Positions 35,241-48,367 are shown, numbered from the stretch's first letter. The stretch is 64,000 nt of DNA from Macrolepiota albuminosa (GCA_027475525.1 JAMWFC010000132.1:1155052-1219051); one strand, 5' to 3'. Notes: a model not told the origin generated them from the sequence alone. Translations and numbers: made by a program.

Positions 35241-35999
35241 TTTTTTTTTAAATAACACAAAGTAGTCCACAAAAAGACTACCCTCCAATGAATGTGATCT
35301 AAAACAATGTCTGCATGCTTGATATCAGATTTTTGATAAGAACAGTGTTAAAACAAAGAAGAAGTATCTTTTCCTTCCTTTTCTACTAATAGAGAAGTTA
35401 GAGTCATGTCAGAGGAGTGGAGGATCTATCATGAAAGTTCAGGACAAAAAATATATATAGAGAAAGGAAAAGAAGAATGAAGGAGACATACAACTGAAAG
35501 TTATCTTAGTCATTGTTAGAGGAGAATATTGTTCTTGATCTCAATATTCTGGCTTATGTTCAGTTGCAGGTCTGATGACCACAAACCTTACAATTCACCT
35601 TTTGTGCACATTCTCATTTTTATTCTTATTTGTATTCTTGTTCATGCTCCCATTCTCATTCATACTCATGCTTCCAAATTTTATGCAACTCTTGACACTA
35701 CTATACTATTCACTTTCTGCACAACCTTATCTGAGCAATAGATCCTTGAGTTCCAAACTGCCTCTGTTAGTAGGATACTTTTGCCCTGTTTTTTCTTTAG
35801 TATGTATATTGAGTTCTTCTTTCTCAGAGGATTCAGATTCCTATCTTTCCAAATCTGTTAATGTGATGTTGTTAATGTTTGGTATGACTTATACTGGAGA
35901 GGTAATTCAGATCTTTGCCAGTCATACTCTGCTTATTATGCAAAGAACTATCAGCCTTCATTAACTTGATGTCTTTGAATACTGCACAAAACAATACTT
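35241..35999 (+). other. Chromovirus leader region
   Basis: Between the left LTR and the first recognisable gag sequence. It contains T-rich open frames of no clear meaning. Confidence 0.4.
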
Positions 36000-36780
36000 T
36001 AATCATAAGAATATTGAAGCATACAGACAGATTAAGAAGATGTTGTACAACATTGATTCTAGTACCATAAGAGTCTGGGTCAAGGAGAATGAAGAGGAGC
36101 TCAAAAACTTAACATTTCTAGTTTTCATAGCTTGGCTTAGAAGAGAAGTATTGGCCACAAATAATTGGATGCAAATATTGACAAAAAGACAGAGAGAGGA
36201 GGAGAGGTTTGCAGAATAGATGAGTAATTTGAAGGAGGCAAATGATATGTTGAGTTCCAATTTTCATTTCCACATCAGCTCTGACAAGATGCAGAACTAT
36301 CTTCTGCTATACTATTATGAAGACCTTCAATGTGAGTATCATATTGAGAACAAAAACAGTTGCTATGATGAAATTAAGAAATTTTTGAGATAGTTCCAAA
36401 TTGTTTTGGACTTGGATATAGCCTTAGCCACATAGAAGATGCAAATTAGCAAGCATCTTGCCATGGCAATTGCAGCAACCACAAAATCACAATTGAAGAG
36501 TATGACAAATATACCTACCTCAGTTTCTAACTCTAAGACAATAACTATTATGGCCACAGATGGATCAACCCCAAATACTTCAGCCCATACTTATGTTTAT
36601 GCTCATAGCCAAAGAATGACGCATTTTAGATGAGCACCAGGGCTGCTACCAGTGTTGCCATTGATATGTAGATCATTGTGCAAGGAATTGTCCAGACAAG
36701 AGAAAGGCATTGACCCTGTTGAAGTATAACAAGTGCAAATTGACCCCTGTATTTGCAAAAGGAGCTAAGGTTAAATTTTT
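36000..36780 (+). pseudogene. Chromovirus gag
   Basis: Plus-strand translation has EENEEELKNL-like capsid remnants, FQIVLDLDIALAT, and near 36642-36700 a CCHC-like knuckle CYQC..H..CARNCPDKR. Stops are frequent. Confidence 0.6.
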
Positions 36781-36929
36781 ATGAAAGGAAAATTTGAAAA
36801 AAAAAGAAGAGGGTTTCCTCTATTACAGTCATGGCAGTGTTTGAGGGTTCCAAATTAGATGAGGATAGTAGTGACAGTGGCAGCAAGTATGTCATTCCTT
36901 GACATATCACTTATTCTTGTCTGGTGTCA

Positions 36930-37020
36930 GGAATATCAATTGCTCTTGTCTTTATTCAAAATGTGCTTATTGATACTGGATCCTCTCTAGCATTGATTTC
37001 TTCAATTTTGTGAAGACTTT
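36930..37020 (+). pseudogene. Chromovirus protease
   Basis: NVLIDTGSSLALISS carries the D-T-G-S active-site motif of a retroviral-type aspartic protease. Confidence 0.65.
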
Positions 37021-37899
37021 GAGAGTATCAATATATAAACTGAATAGACTGTTGTCAGTGTCAGGGGTGTTTGCTTTACTAGAAAATAAGTCAGAAAAAC
37101 TTCTTACAGAATATGTCAAACTTGTAATTATATCTCTTTATTTACAATGGCAGTCACACTTGCAAGTTTCATTGTCTGTTCAAAGCTGCATACAGATATA
37201 ATTTTGGGGCTTAATTTTTTTTCAAACAGAATAAATTGGTCATTAATCCTGACAGCAACTTCATTAAGGATAAAGTCTCAAGTTTTGATCTTTTGCATCT
37301 ACCTGATTCCTTGTTGCCTAAGAAACAGATAGTATTGAAACCACCTTTGAGACAAAGAAAAGATAGGAAAAGGAAGAGAATCAAAAATAATTGAATAAAA
37401 AGAGGACAGAAGAATATGAAAGAGTTGAGAAAGCTTGTGCACTTCAAACTAAATGCACTCTTTGCCTGACAATCAGCTAAATTTGCATGTGCTGCAGAAA
37501 CAGTTGCCACAGGAGAACTCATGATTTTGGCCTTAGTCCAAATATGTATTGAATAACTGACATTGGCAGAAAGGTTGAAAAAGATGGATGGAAAGATAAA
37601 ATGACATTTTTGTAATTTTTTTTTCAGCAGGAATTCCACATGCAGATGAGTTGTCAGACAGTGTGTACTATTGCATCCAAGTACAGCTGCTAGCAAAAAT
37701 CACAGTGGCTAGGTCTTACTCATGTCTACAGAAATACTGAGATGGATGGAAGACTCTTATCAATCAACATGTAGCAGCAGAACACATACATCTATCATCA
37801 TTGCTGTATGCAAGTCTCTTATTTGTAATCTCTAAGGCAGATCCCTCCATTCTGCCATGTTGAGTAAACAATTACTGATGACTAAATGTGAGCACAATT

Positions 37900-38060
37900 C
37901 CCAATAATTTTCCTTTGCCAAGAATTGATAACATTTTGGCAGGCTCTACTAAACTAGGCACACATATATGGAAAAAGATTGATCTGACAGATGCCTTCTT
38001 TCAAATGTTAATGCATCTAGATAACATCAAATATACAGCAACTTCCACTTGTCTAGTGTG
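37900..38060 (+). pseudogene. Chromovirus RT, N-terminal part
   Basis: Reads KKIDLTDAFFQMLMHLDNIK then YTATST, the first catalytic Asp motif of gypsy RT. It is cut by the copia gag insertion. Confidence 0.8.
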
Positions 38061-38061
38061 A

Positions 38062-39310
38062 CACAAGAAATACTTCAACTAAATCTAATAGGACTCCCAT
38101 CAATTCTAGAATATCCATCAAAGAACATGAGAGGCACGTTCCTCAGCTGTAAATGCAGTATATCATTCATCATCAGAGGTGGGGTCAGTATAATTAAGAT
38201 CAATAGTGAAGGTAGCACCAGTATGGACAGGAACAGAATCAGCATTGGCAGTATGGACATGATGAGATGAGCAGGAAGGTAAAGGTGAAGATGAATCAGA
38301 ATAAGGATTCTTCATAATATATGTAAGCATGGTGACCTTTTTTGCCACACCAATGACAACCATCAGACTTGGAATCACACAAGTGATTGCTCTTATCATC
38401 AACCAATGAGCTGTCAACCCTAGCAGAAGTCTGACCTCAAGCAGCAAGAACTTCTTCAGGCTTGATTGTGATTGTAGAGTCAGTAGCAATGGAACTAGTA
38501 AGCATCTGTTTGATCTGGGCAAGATCAGGCTCAGGGGATTGAGCCAGAATGCTAAGCCAAATGGAATGATAGGCTTCATCAAGATGCATGAGAAGAACAT
38601 CTTTGAATTCAGTATCCTCAACCCTAACACCATATGCAGAAAGTCTCTTCTTGGCAAATTGAAGAGCCTGGATATAAGCAGAGATAGGGTGATCAGGCTC
38701 ATGTCAGATGTCATAGAATGCTGCATGAGTGGCTATGCAGCTCCCAATAATTGACTTCTCAAAATAAGCTTTGAGAGCTGTCCAAGTAGCAATACCAGTC
38801 TCACAGTCCTTGATAAGATACTGATACTCATCTGAGATGTATTCATAAATAAATCTACTCAGCATCCTATCAGACCTGTCCCAATCCTTCTTTTCATCTT
38901 CATTGAATGGTGAAAGAGTGCCAGTAGCAATTCCAGTCATACTGGCAGTATGAAGAGCAGTCATCATCTTCTTGGCCAATATGAATCAATTAGAATTGTC
39001 AAGTTTGTTGGAGATGTTGTGATGCAAGGTAGATGCAAATGAAGAGGAAAGTGTGTAAGCCATGATAGGATAATGTTGTGTAATAGGAGCATGAAAAGCA
39101 GCAATCAGTTTGATATAGCTGAGGCTGAGCCCATAACCTGTTATGGGAATAAATGTGAGAGGCACAAGACTGCACAAGGAAACACAAGAGAGTAACACAG
39201 GATAAACACAAGAGACCTTTTCAGGCTCACAGAGATACAACTACAAGCAAATATATTAGCAATGATGATAAAATTTTATAAAACAGTGTGGAACTAAATA
39301 TGTAATGTAT
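38062..39310 (-). mobile_element. Copia gag fragment inserted antisense into the chromovirus RT
   Basis: Minus-strand reading from 39064: helical N-terminus, NEDEKKDWDRSDRMLSRFIY, ATWTALKAYFEKSIIGSCIA, and a zinc-knuckle relic CHWCGKKGHHAY. This is a UBN2/copia gag with stops. LTR ends and a target duplication were not found. The middle of the host RT appears to be deleted at the junction. Confidence 0.7.
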
Positions 39311-39352
39311 ATACTTATTATAATCTGGAGGCATCATAAGCCGACACCCTTC

Positions 39353-40430
39353 TGACTTCAACAGTTACAAAAATATCTTGGCAAGATTTACCATGTGTAT
39401 CTGGACAATATTATTATTTGGTCAAAGTCTGTTAAAGAACATAAGAAGAACATAACCTTGATTTTACAGGCCTTGAAAGATGCACATTTGTTCTGCTCAA
39501 TGAAGAAGAGTGCTCTGTTCTGTATGGAAATTGATTTTCTAAGCCACCATATATCTGAGCATAGAAATGAAGCAGATCTTTCAAAAGTAGACAAGATTTT
39601 GACCTGGCCTGTTCCAAGAAAGGCCAAACATGTTTAGCAGTTTCTGAGATTCATTGAGTACTTAGCTGCCTTTCTGCCTGCTTTAGCAGAACATACTTCT
39701 GTGCTTACACAACTGACAAAGAAGGAGTTCAATGGAAATTTCCCAAAGTAGATGACAATCCATCAGAAAGCATTTGATGGGATTAAGAGTCTGGTCATGA
39801 GCTGAGATTGCTTGACAACAATATATCACAAAAACCCAGAATGCAACAAGATTTTTGTAACCTGTGATGCTAGTAAGAAATGGATAGGTGCTGTGTTATT
39901 GTTTGGAGAGACATGGGAAAAGGCTTGACCAGTGGTGTTTAACTCCTGGCAGTTGACTTCAGCAGAAAAGAATTACTCTATGCATGAACACAAATTATCG
40001 GCCATTATTTGTGCTCTCCACAAGTAGTGATCAGACTTGCTTGGCTTGACCTTTGAAATTTATATGGATCATAAAACCTTGAAGAACTTTGATGCTCAGA
40101 AGGACTTGTTGAAGAGGCAAGCAATATGGATGGAGTATTTGTCTCAATACAACTACAAGATCAATTTCATTAAGAAAAAAGACAACTCAGTTGCAGATGC
40201 TCTGTCTTGGATGCCTGACAACAAAGATGTGATGGTGGGACACATGTTGACATTGGATGAGGAGGAAACCATGTTAGAAGATATCAAGGAAGGTTACAGA
40301 CAAGACCCATATACAAAGCACTTGTTGGGAGATGCAAAGATGGGCATGTTACCAAGGGAGATTGAATTTGTGAGATGGTCTTTTGTTTGTAGAAGAGAGG
40401 TTGATCATTCCAATATATAAAGCCTTGAGG
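39353..40430 (+). pseudogene. Chromovirus RT C-terminus and RNase H
   Basis: Reads KYLGKIYHVYLDNIIIWSKS, with D-N in place of the catalytic D-D, then CSMKKSALF, WPVPRKAKHV, the RNase H motifs VTCDASKKWIGAVLLF and NYSMHEHKLSAII, and IYMDHKTLKNF plus VADALSWMPDNKDV. The change of the second catalytic Asp would inactivate RT. Confidence 0.8.
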
Positions 40431-41300
40431 GAGAGCTTGTTCAGGATTGTGCATGATGAACTCAGGCATTTTGGAGTTAATAAGACATACACCACTCTAT
40501 GCTACTCATATTATTGGCCTAATATATGCCAGGATCTTATTAACAGCTATATCCCTTCATATGCAGATTGTCAATGGAACAAGAGTAGAACAACAAAGCT
40601 GGCTGGTCTGTTACACCCACTGCCAATCCCTGAACATTATTTCAGTTCAGTGACACTAGATTTTATTGGGCCCTTGCCAAGAGATGAAGGTTTTGATTAA
40701 TTGTGTTTGATGACATTGGGCAGGTGCAGATATTCAGATTTTGCTGACAAAATCAGACCAGACAGAAGAAGACTTTGTGCATATATTCTTCAGAGATTGG
40801 TATTGCAAGAATGGTCTCCCATATGAAATCATTACAGACAGAGACAGTTTATTTACATCTGCATTCTGAAAGGCATTGATGCAACTTACTGGGGTGAAAC
40901 ACAAATTATTGATGGCTTTTCATCCTCAAATGAATGGTGCTTCAGAATAGTCCAATAAAACTATTGTCCAATGCATCCACTTTTATGTTGATTGTCTCCA
41001 GACAGGTTGGGTAAAAGTGTTGCCCTGTATTCAATTCAGTATCATGAACATGGTAAACGCATCTACAGGTTATTTACCTTTTCAACTTAGATCTGCTTTC
41101 TTGCCTCATGTTCTGCTACCATTATTTCCACCACCACCAACAGATACTCCTGCAAAAGACCTTGCACTGCATGTATTAAAGGAGATTGGATCTAATTATC
41201 TAGATGCTATAGACAATTTAATCGCAGTGAAGGTTAACCAAGCACATCATGCAAACACCCATTGTGCTTCAAAAATTGTTTACAAAGTAGATGTTTGAGT
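40431..41300 (+). pseudogene. Chromovirus integrase
   Basis: The zinc-binding part reads VHDELRHFGVNKTYTTL and SYADCQWNKSRT, then PIPEHYFSSVTLDFIGPLPR with the first catalytic Asp. Later frames give SAFLPHVLLPLFPPPPTDTP. At least three frame changes and several stops are present. Confidence 0.75.
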
Positions 41301-41569
41301 CATGCTATCAACAGCAAACTGGCATCAAAAATACATTTGAAAAAAGGATGGCCATGTTGCAAAGTTCATGCCTTAACAGGATGGACCATTTGTAGTATCC
41401 GAGGCATTTCTGGAATTGTCTGAAGATGTTCTGGAGTTGCCCTCCTCAATGAAAATCCATAATCATTTCCATGCAAGTTTGCTCACCTCACATTGTGAGA
41501 ATGACAACACATTGTTCCCTTCATAATATCTCAAGATGCCAGGCCCAATTGTGATAGAAGACAGTCAAG

Positions 41570-41750
41570 AGGAACACTTCATTAACAAAATTTTAAATGA
41601 GCAAAGGTGGGGACAAGGTGTCCAGTATTTGGTTTGATGGTGAGGCTATGGTGTGGATCATGATGAGTGGAAAAGTGAGAGGGAAATGGAAGACATGGTT
41701 GCATTGGATGAGTGGGAAAAGTTGAAGGTTTCCCTGGAGAGGTAATGAAT
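41570..41750 (+). pseudogene. Chromodomain of the gypsy element
   Basis: EEHFINKILNEQRWGQGVQY, then GYGVDHDEWKSEREMEDMVA and LDEWEK, correspond to a C-terminal chromodomain, which in chromoviruses directs integration to modified chromatin. Two in-frame stops lie in the middle. Confidence 0.75.
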
Positions 41751-41769
41751 TTTTTAAAGATAGAGCGAG

Positions 41770-42100
41770 TGTAAGCATGTTCATCCTTACAACTAACTTA
41801 CATGGATGACACTTACAACCAACTTACACAGATGGGGAAGGGGGCTAAATTGAAGGATAGGAGAGGGGGCAGAATCCTGAATCAAAGAATAGGGGAGAGG
41901 TGGAATCGGGAGCTCAGGATTGAGGACCTTATGTTATGAACCTTATTGCCAAGAAGATATATATGATGGGCAGTAGTAAGTAGTAGGGCAGACAAATTTT
42001 GGGAATTATATTTGTGCCATTCTGCTCTGCTCGAGTTCTCTCTCTCAGTTATTTTCCCATCCAGTGAAGTCGGGTGTCAATCACAAGGCATCCACTTATA
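41770..42100 (+). repeat. Right LTR of chromovirus
   Basis: 331 bp from TGTAAGCATGTTC to CCACTTATA, GC-richer than the left copy. Confidence 0.75.
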
Positions 42101-42402
42101 GTATGCTACAACACAACATGAACACCACACATCAATAGGTAGTATTACTTTCTTCTCATAGGTAAGTTAACTTTCATGTTTTTCACAGTGCGCTATATGT
42201 TTTTTCAAATAGATTTTATTTATTAATTATATAGTTATGTATTCTACCACTCATTATAGAGATATCATATCATATTATACATAAATTATATATAATATAT
42301 ATATAATAATAAAAGTAAAGAAATACAGAACGAAGAGAAGAGTACAAGTAATAAAAGAAAAAGGAAAATATAAGAGTCGGGGACTGGCGCATGCGCCACT
42401 AC
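42101..42402. other. AT-rich joint between chromovirus and duplication copy 2
   Basis: Includes an AT dinucleotide-rich stretch near 42280-42310. No gene. Confidence 0.5.
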
Positions 42403-42560
42403 GATGGGAGTAGTTGTAAACCAAATTGACAAAATCTCATTCGCACGTCAGGTTTTTTCCACGGTCTGACTATTCTCCCATACGCCTGGAACACATATAA
42501 TAGACTACGTGTCCTCTATGTACTACACGCGTTCTAAACCATCCACGGCTACACAGAGCC

Positions 42561-44220
42561 ATGGAGACGGGTTTCGTAGACAGGTTGGTCCCAAAACTGA
42601 CCTCGTCCAGTTTTCGTGCTTTCTTTCTCCTTTCTCTCACTGCTCTCGTTACGGCCAAGGTTGATGTTATCGATGTGGATGCCTCTGGGACCATTGTAGA
42701 CCTTGCTGGGCAACCATACTATGATCCAGTACTGACCGTCGATTCCTTTCAGGTGGCTGGACGCCCACCAACATCACTCTCGACACCTCCGGCGCACAAT
42801 ACATCCCCGTCCCCTCGCGTATAAGCCTGCTCACCAAATCCCTCCCGCTCTCCGGCATGCGCTTCGCCGTCAAAGACATCTTCGACGTTGAAGGACTTCC
42901 TACAGGCGCAGGCTCGCACGCATACGCCCTCGTGCATCCCTCCCCGCTCTCCACCACTGCGCCATCAATCCAACGCCTTCTCGCTCTCGGCGCCTCGCTC
43001 GTAGGCAAGACACGCACGTCCCAGTTCGCACACGGCGCACATCCCTGGGAGTACGTCGACCACGCATAAACCCGCGTGGGGATGGGCAACTCACGGCGTC
43101 CGCGTCGAGCTCTGGGAGTGCCTGTGCGATCGCGGGTTATGAATGGGTCGAGTTTACTGTTGGGAGTGATACGAGGGGAAGTGTGAGGAAGCCCGCGGCG
43201 TTTGTGGGCGCGTATGGGATGAGGCCTACGCATGGGAGTTTGGATATGAGCGGTGTGCTCCCGCTGTCGGAGGACATGGATACGGCAGGCTACTTTACGA
43301 GGGACCCTAGGCTGTTTGCCGCGCTCGGCATTCGATGGTAAGACAAATGTTGTATTTTTTGATTGTTGCTGATTCACCCTGGTAGGTACGAACATTCACC
43401 CGTCGGAAAGAAACGCCAAACAATTCGATTCCCCAAAAAATTATTCTACCCGACCGAACATTTCCCTGTCTCCAACCCCGCAGCTCAAGTACTCTATGAC
43501 AACTTCGCAGCAGCGCTGTCAAAACACCTCAAAGTAACTGTCGTCCCAATCAATTTCACCACTTCTCTGCTGGACCACATTCCCTCGCACGACTTTGCCC
43601 AATTCCAGCTCGCGTCGAACACCCTGGCCGAGTACCGTTCCTGGGTGTCCGTCGGCAAACCACTCGTCGAGGCGTACAAGGACCAGTTCAACTCCACGCC
43701 GACGTTTGACCCCCGCGCGAAGGCGATGTTTGCGCGCGGTGCGAAACACACAGCGTACGACTTTGTCGCTGCCCAACGCGTCCTTCATGCGTTCCGCGAG
43801 TCTGTGGCGTCCGATCTTATCAAAGCGGATATCAAGTCGTGCTCGGACTCATTGTTCATGTATGACGCGAGCACCGGTGGTCGGCCGTCGTACCGCGTTG
43901 AAGAGTTTAATAATATGGAAGGGGCTGCACAGGCCCTGCTCGCAGGTCCAGTTGGTGGAGATGGGAAGACGGCGAAGCCGTCCGATTATTTCATTTATCT
44001 CGCGTCGATGGCGGGGTTGCCTGAAGTGACGATTCCGCTGGGCCAGGTGGGGTATTATAGCCATGTTAGTAGTGAATGGGAGATGTTGCCTGTTGCGGTG
44101 CAGGTCGTTGCACATAGGGGATGTGATGATTTGTTGTTGAACCTTGTGGAAAAGTTGGCGGGGAAAGGATTGTTGGATGCTGTTAGGACAGGGAAGAATG
44201 CGTTTGATTTTGGGTTGTGA
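42561..44220 (+). pseudogene. Amidase paralogue, broken
   Basis: Compared with the intact copy at 2837-4935, the first exon has an in-frame 9-bp loss near 42723, a ~0.42-kb deletion at ~42748 that removes the N-terminal domain and shifts the frame (stop at 42822), and a 7-bp deletion at ~43068 that makes a TAA. Lys and both Ser motifs can still be read in separate frames. The second exon (43386-44220) after a 48-bp intron is open and almost identical to 4101-4935. The protein from the original ATG would be 87 residues with no active site. Confidence 0.9.
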
Positions 44221-44952
44221 TATTTCTGGTACAGGTGTATTGTCATGACGCTACGCTTACGCTCTCTCTTCGATTTTACCTAGTAGTTATGGCAAATCAT
44301 AACTGGAAGTCATAGTTTCTTTGCGACTCGATGCCCAGCGAGAACGAGATCTAGGGGAAGTGAAGGACCTGAAACTTTGTGTAAACTTCTAACCATTTCT
44401 GAACTGTTCAGGTTGAGATGGAATCTCGGGTGCGTCGCAACGTCCCATGATATCGTGGTAGTTTTCAACTACCAGAAAGTTGTAAGTAATACCGCTGGCA
44501 TCAATTTATCAGATAGCTATAGAATATTTTATGCCTTTAGTTGACAGTGTAAAAAAGCCATTCCCTAAGGCCACGGCTGTACTTCAACCTACATAAGTAA
44601 GGTCGATGATCATTTACGACGGATGACTAGTGCTCCATCGCCAACTTTGACAACACTTGTCCATCAGGCACCCGTCGTGGCGCATGTAACCTACTACTGC
44701 GGATTTACATATTTTGTCACGCAAAGATCCCGCATCCATAACCTTGGAAACCGTTGGTATTATTCTCTTGATACGATTTCAATTCAGCATATTACACTAT
44801 CACTATATCATCCCTTGATCTTACCAGACCTTACAGATCAGCATCAGGATTGTTTGTCGTTCCGCCTACATTGTTTTTCCTATAAAGCGGGACCTCTAAC
44901 AACATTCAACCTTCAAATCCATCTTCTGTCTTAGGGCTACGCAAGTCCGATC
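44221..44952. other. Intergenic, copy 2
   Basis: Partly collinear with 4936-5585. A TATA box CTATAAAG near 44880 precedes the DUF6533 copy. The 103-codon frame 44623-44934 is not conserved in copy 1. Confidence 0.5.
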
Positions 44953-46381
44953 TATGGAGCTCGAGGTATCTGGAGCGGCAAACATCACACAAATCACACA
45001 GGACATTCTGTGGGAAGACTTCATGAGACAAGTGGGTTATTTCTTCACTCTCAGAGGAACTAGTTTGCTAATGCTGTTCCTATGTAGTGCAGCATCTGTT
45101 GAGTCCCTTACACACCGTATACCAAGTCTTAACTCATGATGATATGAAATAGATGCATGTCTTGCATTATGGGTAGGTGTTCTCAGCTATATTTCTTCAC
45201 AGTTCTTCATGGTACCAACAAAATTGCAGGCATATGAGTATATATGCCTGTTTCCTCTGGAATATTCCATGATCTGGAAGGCTCGATGGAAATTTCCCAA
45301 GATTCTATATCTCTTGACACGATTGATACCCCTAGTCACACTATTGGCCTCGCTAACCTTCAATTCTATTCATACTGGGTCTGGTACTATCTTTACAACA
45401 TGTAGGAACATTCTTCCCCGTCTTTTGTTGGACACTGATCGTTCGTTATTCAGGGGGTGTAAATGCATCATTATTTGTTTCTGATTGTGGGGTTATTTCG
45501 GTCCCGTTTTGAAACGCATCTCAGATTTCCATCAGTGATATTCATTGTTAGGACTTGGGTAATCTGGGGCAGAAGTCGACTAATCATGGTTTTCCTTATT
45601 ATTGGTGATCTCGCAATCTTTGGTGCGGAAATTGGTCTTCTTTCAATATCTGTCAAGGGGTCCCTCAAGGAAACATCCACTTATGATGTCTTGTTTGGTA
45701 ATTACCCTGCCCGAGTCATTCGTTACGCCCTGTTTACTGCTTATGGCTTGGGTTTGTCATTCGTGCCTTTTAGGAAAAAACTACTAATGGAGTGACAAAC
45801 AGTGGTATTCTTTCTTGTGTCTTTCAAAGCAGTGCAGTTTTCAAGACACTCAAGACAGCTGCTTGGGGAAAAAATGCCCCTTCAAACTGTTATTCACTAT
45901 GATGGTTTTCTTTACATTCCTTGCCTCCATGGTCACACTTATGCTGATATGCTTATTAAATTCCAGGTACTCTTTTTTACCTATATATAGTCATAATCGG
46001 AGCATTCCTCCTCATCGTCACTGCAGTCTTCCCTGTAATTGAGTTTTGCAACCCACTTATCCAAAGTCTAATGCACCATAGATTTTTTCTGCTATATATA
46101 TTGACCCCCTCACAAATATGTGAGTATTGTGCATTCTCTTCACCATTAAATGTAACTTTTCTTATAATAGCGTTGCACTCGCCCTGTTCCCGCTTTTGAG
46201 TTGTCGAATGCTGATCCACCTTTGTCAACAAGGGACTCATTTGGGAAACAATTCAATGCACACTTCTGTGTCAAGGAATGGAGACACAATTATGTTCAGA
46301 CAGGTTGAAGAGTGCTCAGGCCTCAGTTTAGGTGGCAGACCTTCTGTAGAACATGTAGAGAGGATGAGTGACAGAGGTTAA
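44953..46381 (+). pseudogene. DUF6533-type membrane protein, copy 2 (frameshift)
   Basis: Same exon order as 5586-7063: MELEVSGAANITQ start, YEYICLFPLEYSMIWKARW, IFIVRTWVIWGRSR and LSCRMLIHLCQQG. One extra G near 45490 (TGTGGGGTT against TGTTGGTT) shifts the third exon and gives an early TGA. The position of the nonsense codon of copy 1 is intact here (TCA). The two copies therefore carry different lesions. Confidence 0.65.
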
Positions 46382-47538
46382 GGCACACATCCATTGTAGG
46401 TAGAAAAACTCAGAATAGCATTTGAGGTGGATTTTGAGGAGACTTTTGTCCAAAGCGAACTTCAATCCATATTAGTCAGTGGCTATAGTGTAGTTATAGG
46501 ATTGTTTAAAGTCAGGTCTGATCTTATACTTCTTTGCATTCAAGGGCAAGGTCTAGAAGTGGGGGTAATTATAGTTGGTTCAGAAATGGAGTCCAGGCTG
46601 TGGGGGAGTTTGGAGCTGCTTGAAATAGTGTTCTGGTGAGCACAGAGCTGAGGAGTGGGCTGTGCTACTGGCAAGTAGGTCTGGGGCAGTCATGTGTTCT
46701 AGGCAGAGATGTTGTGAGGAATCTTAGGATCATCAAAGAACTGGGCAAGGCTACCAGTGAAAGAGCAGTACAGGTAGAGTAGAAACTAGTGATAATATGG
46801 GCTCCAGGGTTGGCCAGTTGAGTAGAAGGACATGAGCCAATATGAGGTTAAAACAAGTGGGACAGAATCAAGATCCACTGAAATGCAGCAATACAGTTAG
46901 TCCAATATTATTATTTGAAAGGAATGCATGAATTGAAGCTTACACCAGAACCCTGTTAGTTTTGTCAAGTTCACTGACACTGACTAGACAAATCTCTACA
47001 CCAAACACAGTATCAGGTAATATCCATGGAGTCTTCATTGAAGTCATTTTCTGAGCTGCAAAGAAGCACAAGATGGTTGCTACATTTTTCAGCATTTGGA
47101 AGTGCACAGTCACATTTAGCTATGTGCATTATTTGAAATAATTAGATACAATACATAGTAGGCAGCATGCATGTCCCAGCTTGCATATAGTACACAGTTC
47201 TGGGAGTATGTCAACCATGCATACTTGCTAAACTCCCATAGAGATGAGCACCTCATAGTATCTGCATCAAGCTCTGGGAGTGCATGTGTGATTGCAAGAG
47301 TATGAATGGGTTGATTTTACTGTTGAAAGTGATATAAGGGGAAGTTTGAGGAGACTTCTAGCATTTGTAGGCACATATGTGATGAGGCCTAAATATAGGA
47401 GTTCAGATATGAGCTCTTACTGGTAGAGGACATTAATACAGCAGGCTATTAAAGTAATCAATATACAATGAGTAGCTTTGAACAGGTTTTGACATCAACA
47501 ATAGATTATGAGCTTTGGACAATGGAAGAGAAACATAT
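46382..47538. other. Non-coding part of duplication copy 2
   Basis: Collinear with 7064-7555, 8359-8632 and then 28228-28604. No gene recognised. Confidence 0.6.
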
Positions 47539-48367
47539 TGTAGTACTTGGTTGCAAGTAGTACTGATGGTTCTGGGGCTTGATAGTTTAGAAGGTTTCCC
47601 CTAATACACACTGGCTTGATGACAAAATTGAGATATTATAACTTTGAATGCTTCTTTGAATATTCTGGAATGCAGAGGTTTCTCAACAAATTCCAGCCTA
47701 AGCAATTCACTCCCTGGGAATCACTGAGCCTTTGCCTATCAATTGCATGTCTATTATCTACTCCACTTGGGCTATTTATACTATTTTTCTAGTGCACAGA
47801 CCACTAGCTACACATGACTCTTTGTTGTAAACTCCCCAGCACCAATAATATATTTGATAGTCCAGTTTCCCTTTTTGGATGCCTGTTTTAGTGCCACCAT
47901 TCAGTTTCTTGTTCTGCCATTCATCTTGATTATTCTGATTGCCACTTCCCATTTATTTCTGCTCCTTTTAGTACAATCCTATTCATAGATCTTTCTTTCC
48001 CCTTTTAGTCCTTGCTTGCATTCCATGCTTCTTTTGACATTTCTCTATGCTTCTTTCCCTTTTCCCTTTCAGTCATATCAAATTGAGCATTGTTAATCTA
48101 GATCATCACAATTTATTTTGCTTCCTCTGCCAGCTCCCATGCTTCCCCTCCCCATAACAGTGGCTGGACTATTATTGAGTTGATAGCCTGAGCTGATCCC
48201 TGCCCTTTGTTCTGTACTTTTCTGTGTATTTACTGAGAAGTCTTTGGAGATATAAATTTGTTGAGACTGCTATCAGGAGGCTTACAGTTTTCAGCCTTAT
48301 AATTAAATGTTTATTTTGACTTCTAGTGCATGTTTGTGTTCCTGACTGCTGGTACAGTATTGTATCA
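47539..48367. mobile_element. Solo LTR, 4-bp-TSD family, copy D (reversed)
   Basis: 829 bp, TGTAGTACTTGG..TTGTATCA, the reverse complement of copies A-C, flanked by ATAT (47535-47538 and 48368-48371). Absent at the collinear site in copy 1. Confidence 0.8.

Larger units (their letters stand above)
34928..42100 (+). mobile_element. Ty3/gypsy chromovirus, plus strand, decayed
   Basis: Direct repeats at 34928-35240 and 41770-42100 bound gag, protease, RT, RNase H, integrase and a chromodomain in the gypsy order on the plus strand. A purine-rich tract (AAAGATAGAGCGAG) precedes the right LTR. No clean target duplication is left (GTACA against GTATG). Stops and frameshifts are frequent, and a copia gag fragment sits inside RT. 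Confidence 0.85.

Noticed and set aside
37211..37696. 161-codon minus-strand frame in the chromovirus
   Set aside because: It lies antisense to the protease-RT region, is rich in Phe and Leu because of AG-rich coding sequence, and has no motif.
34923..42105. 5-bp target duplication of the chromovirus
   Set aside because: The flanks read GTACA and GTATG, which do not match well enough to be claimed.
42667..43395. 242-codon minus-strand frame over the amidase pseudogene
   Set aside because: It is the antisense shadow of GC-rich amidase exon 1; a similar shadow exists at 3397-3946.
44623..44934. 103-codon frame upstream of the DUF6533 copy 2
   Set aside because: It is not preserved in the collinear copy 1 region and has no domain; most of it is promoter-region sequence.
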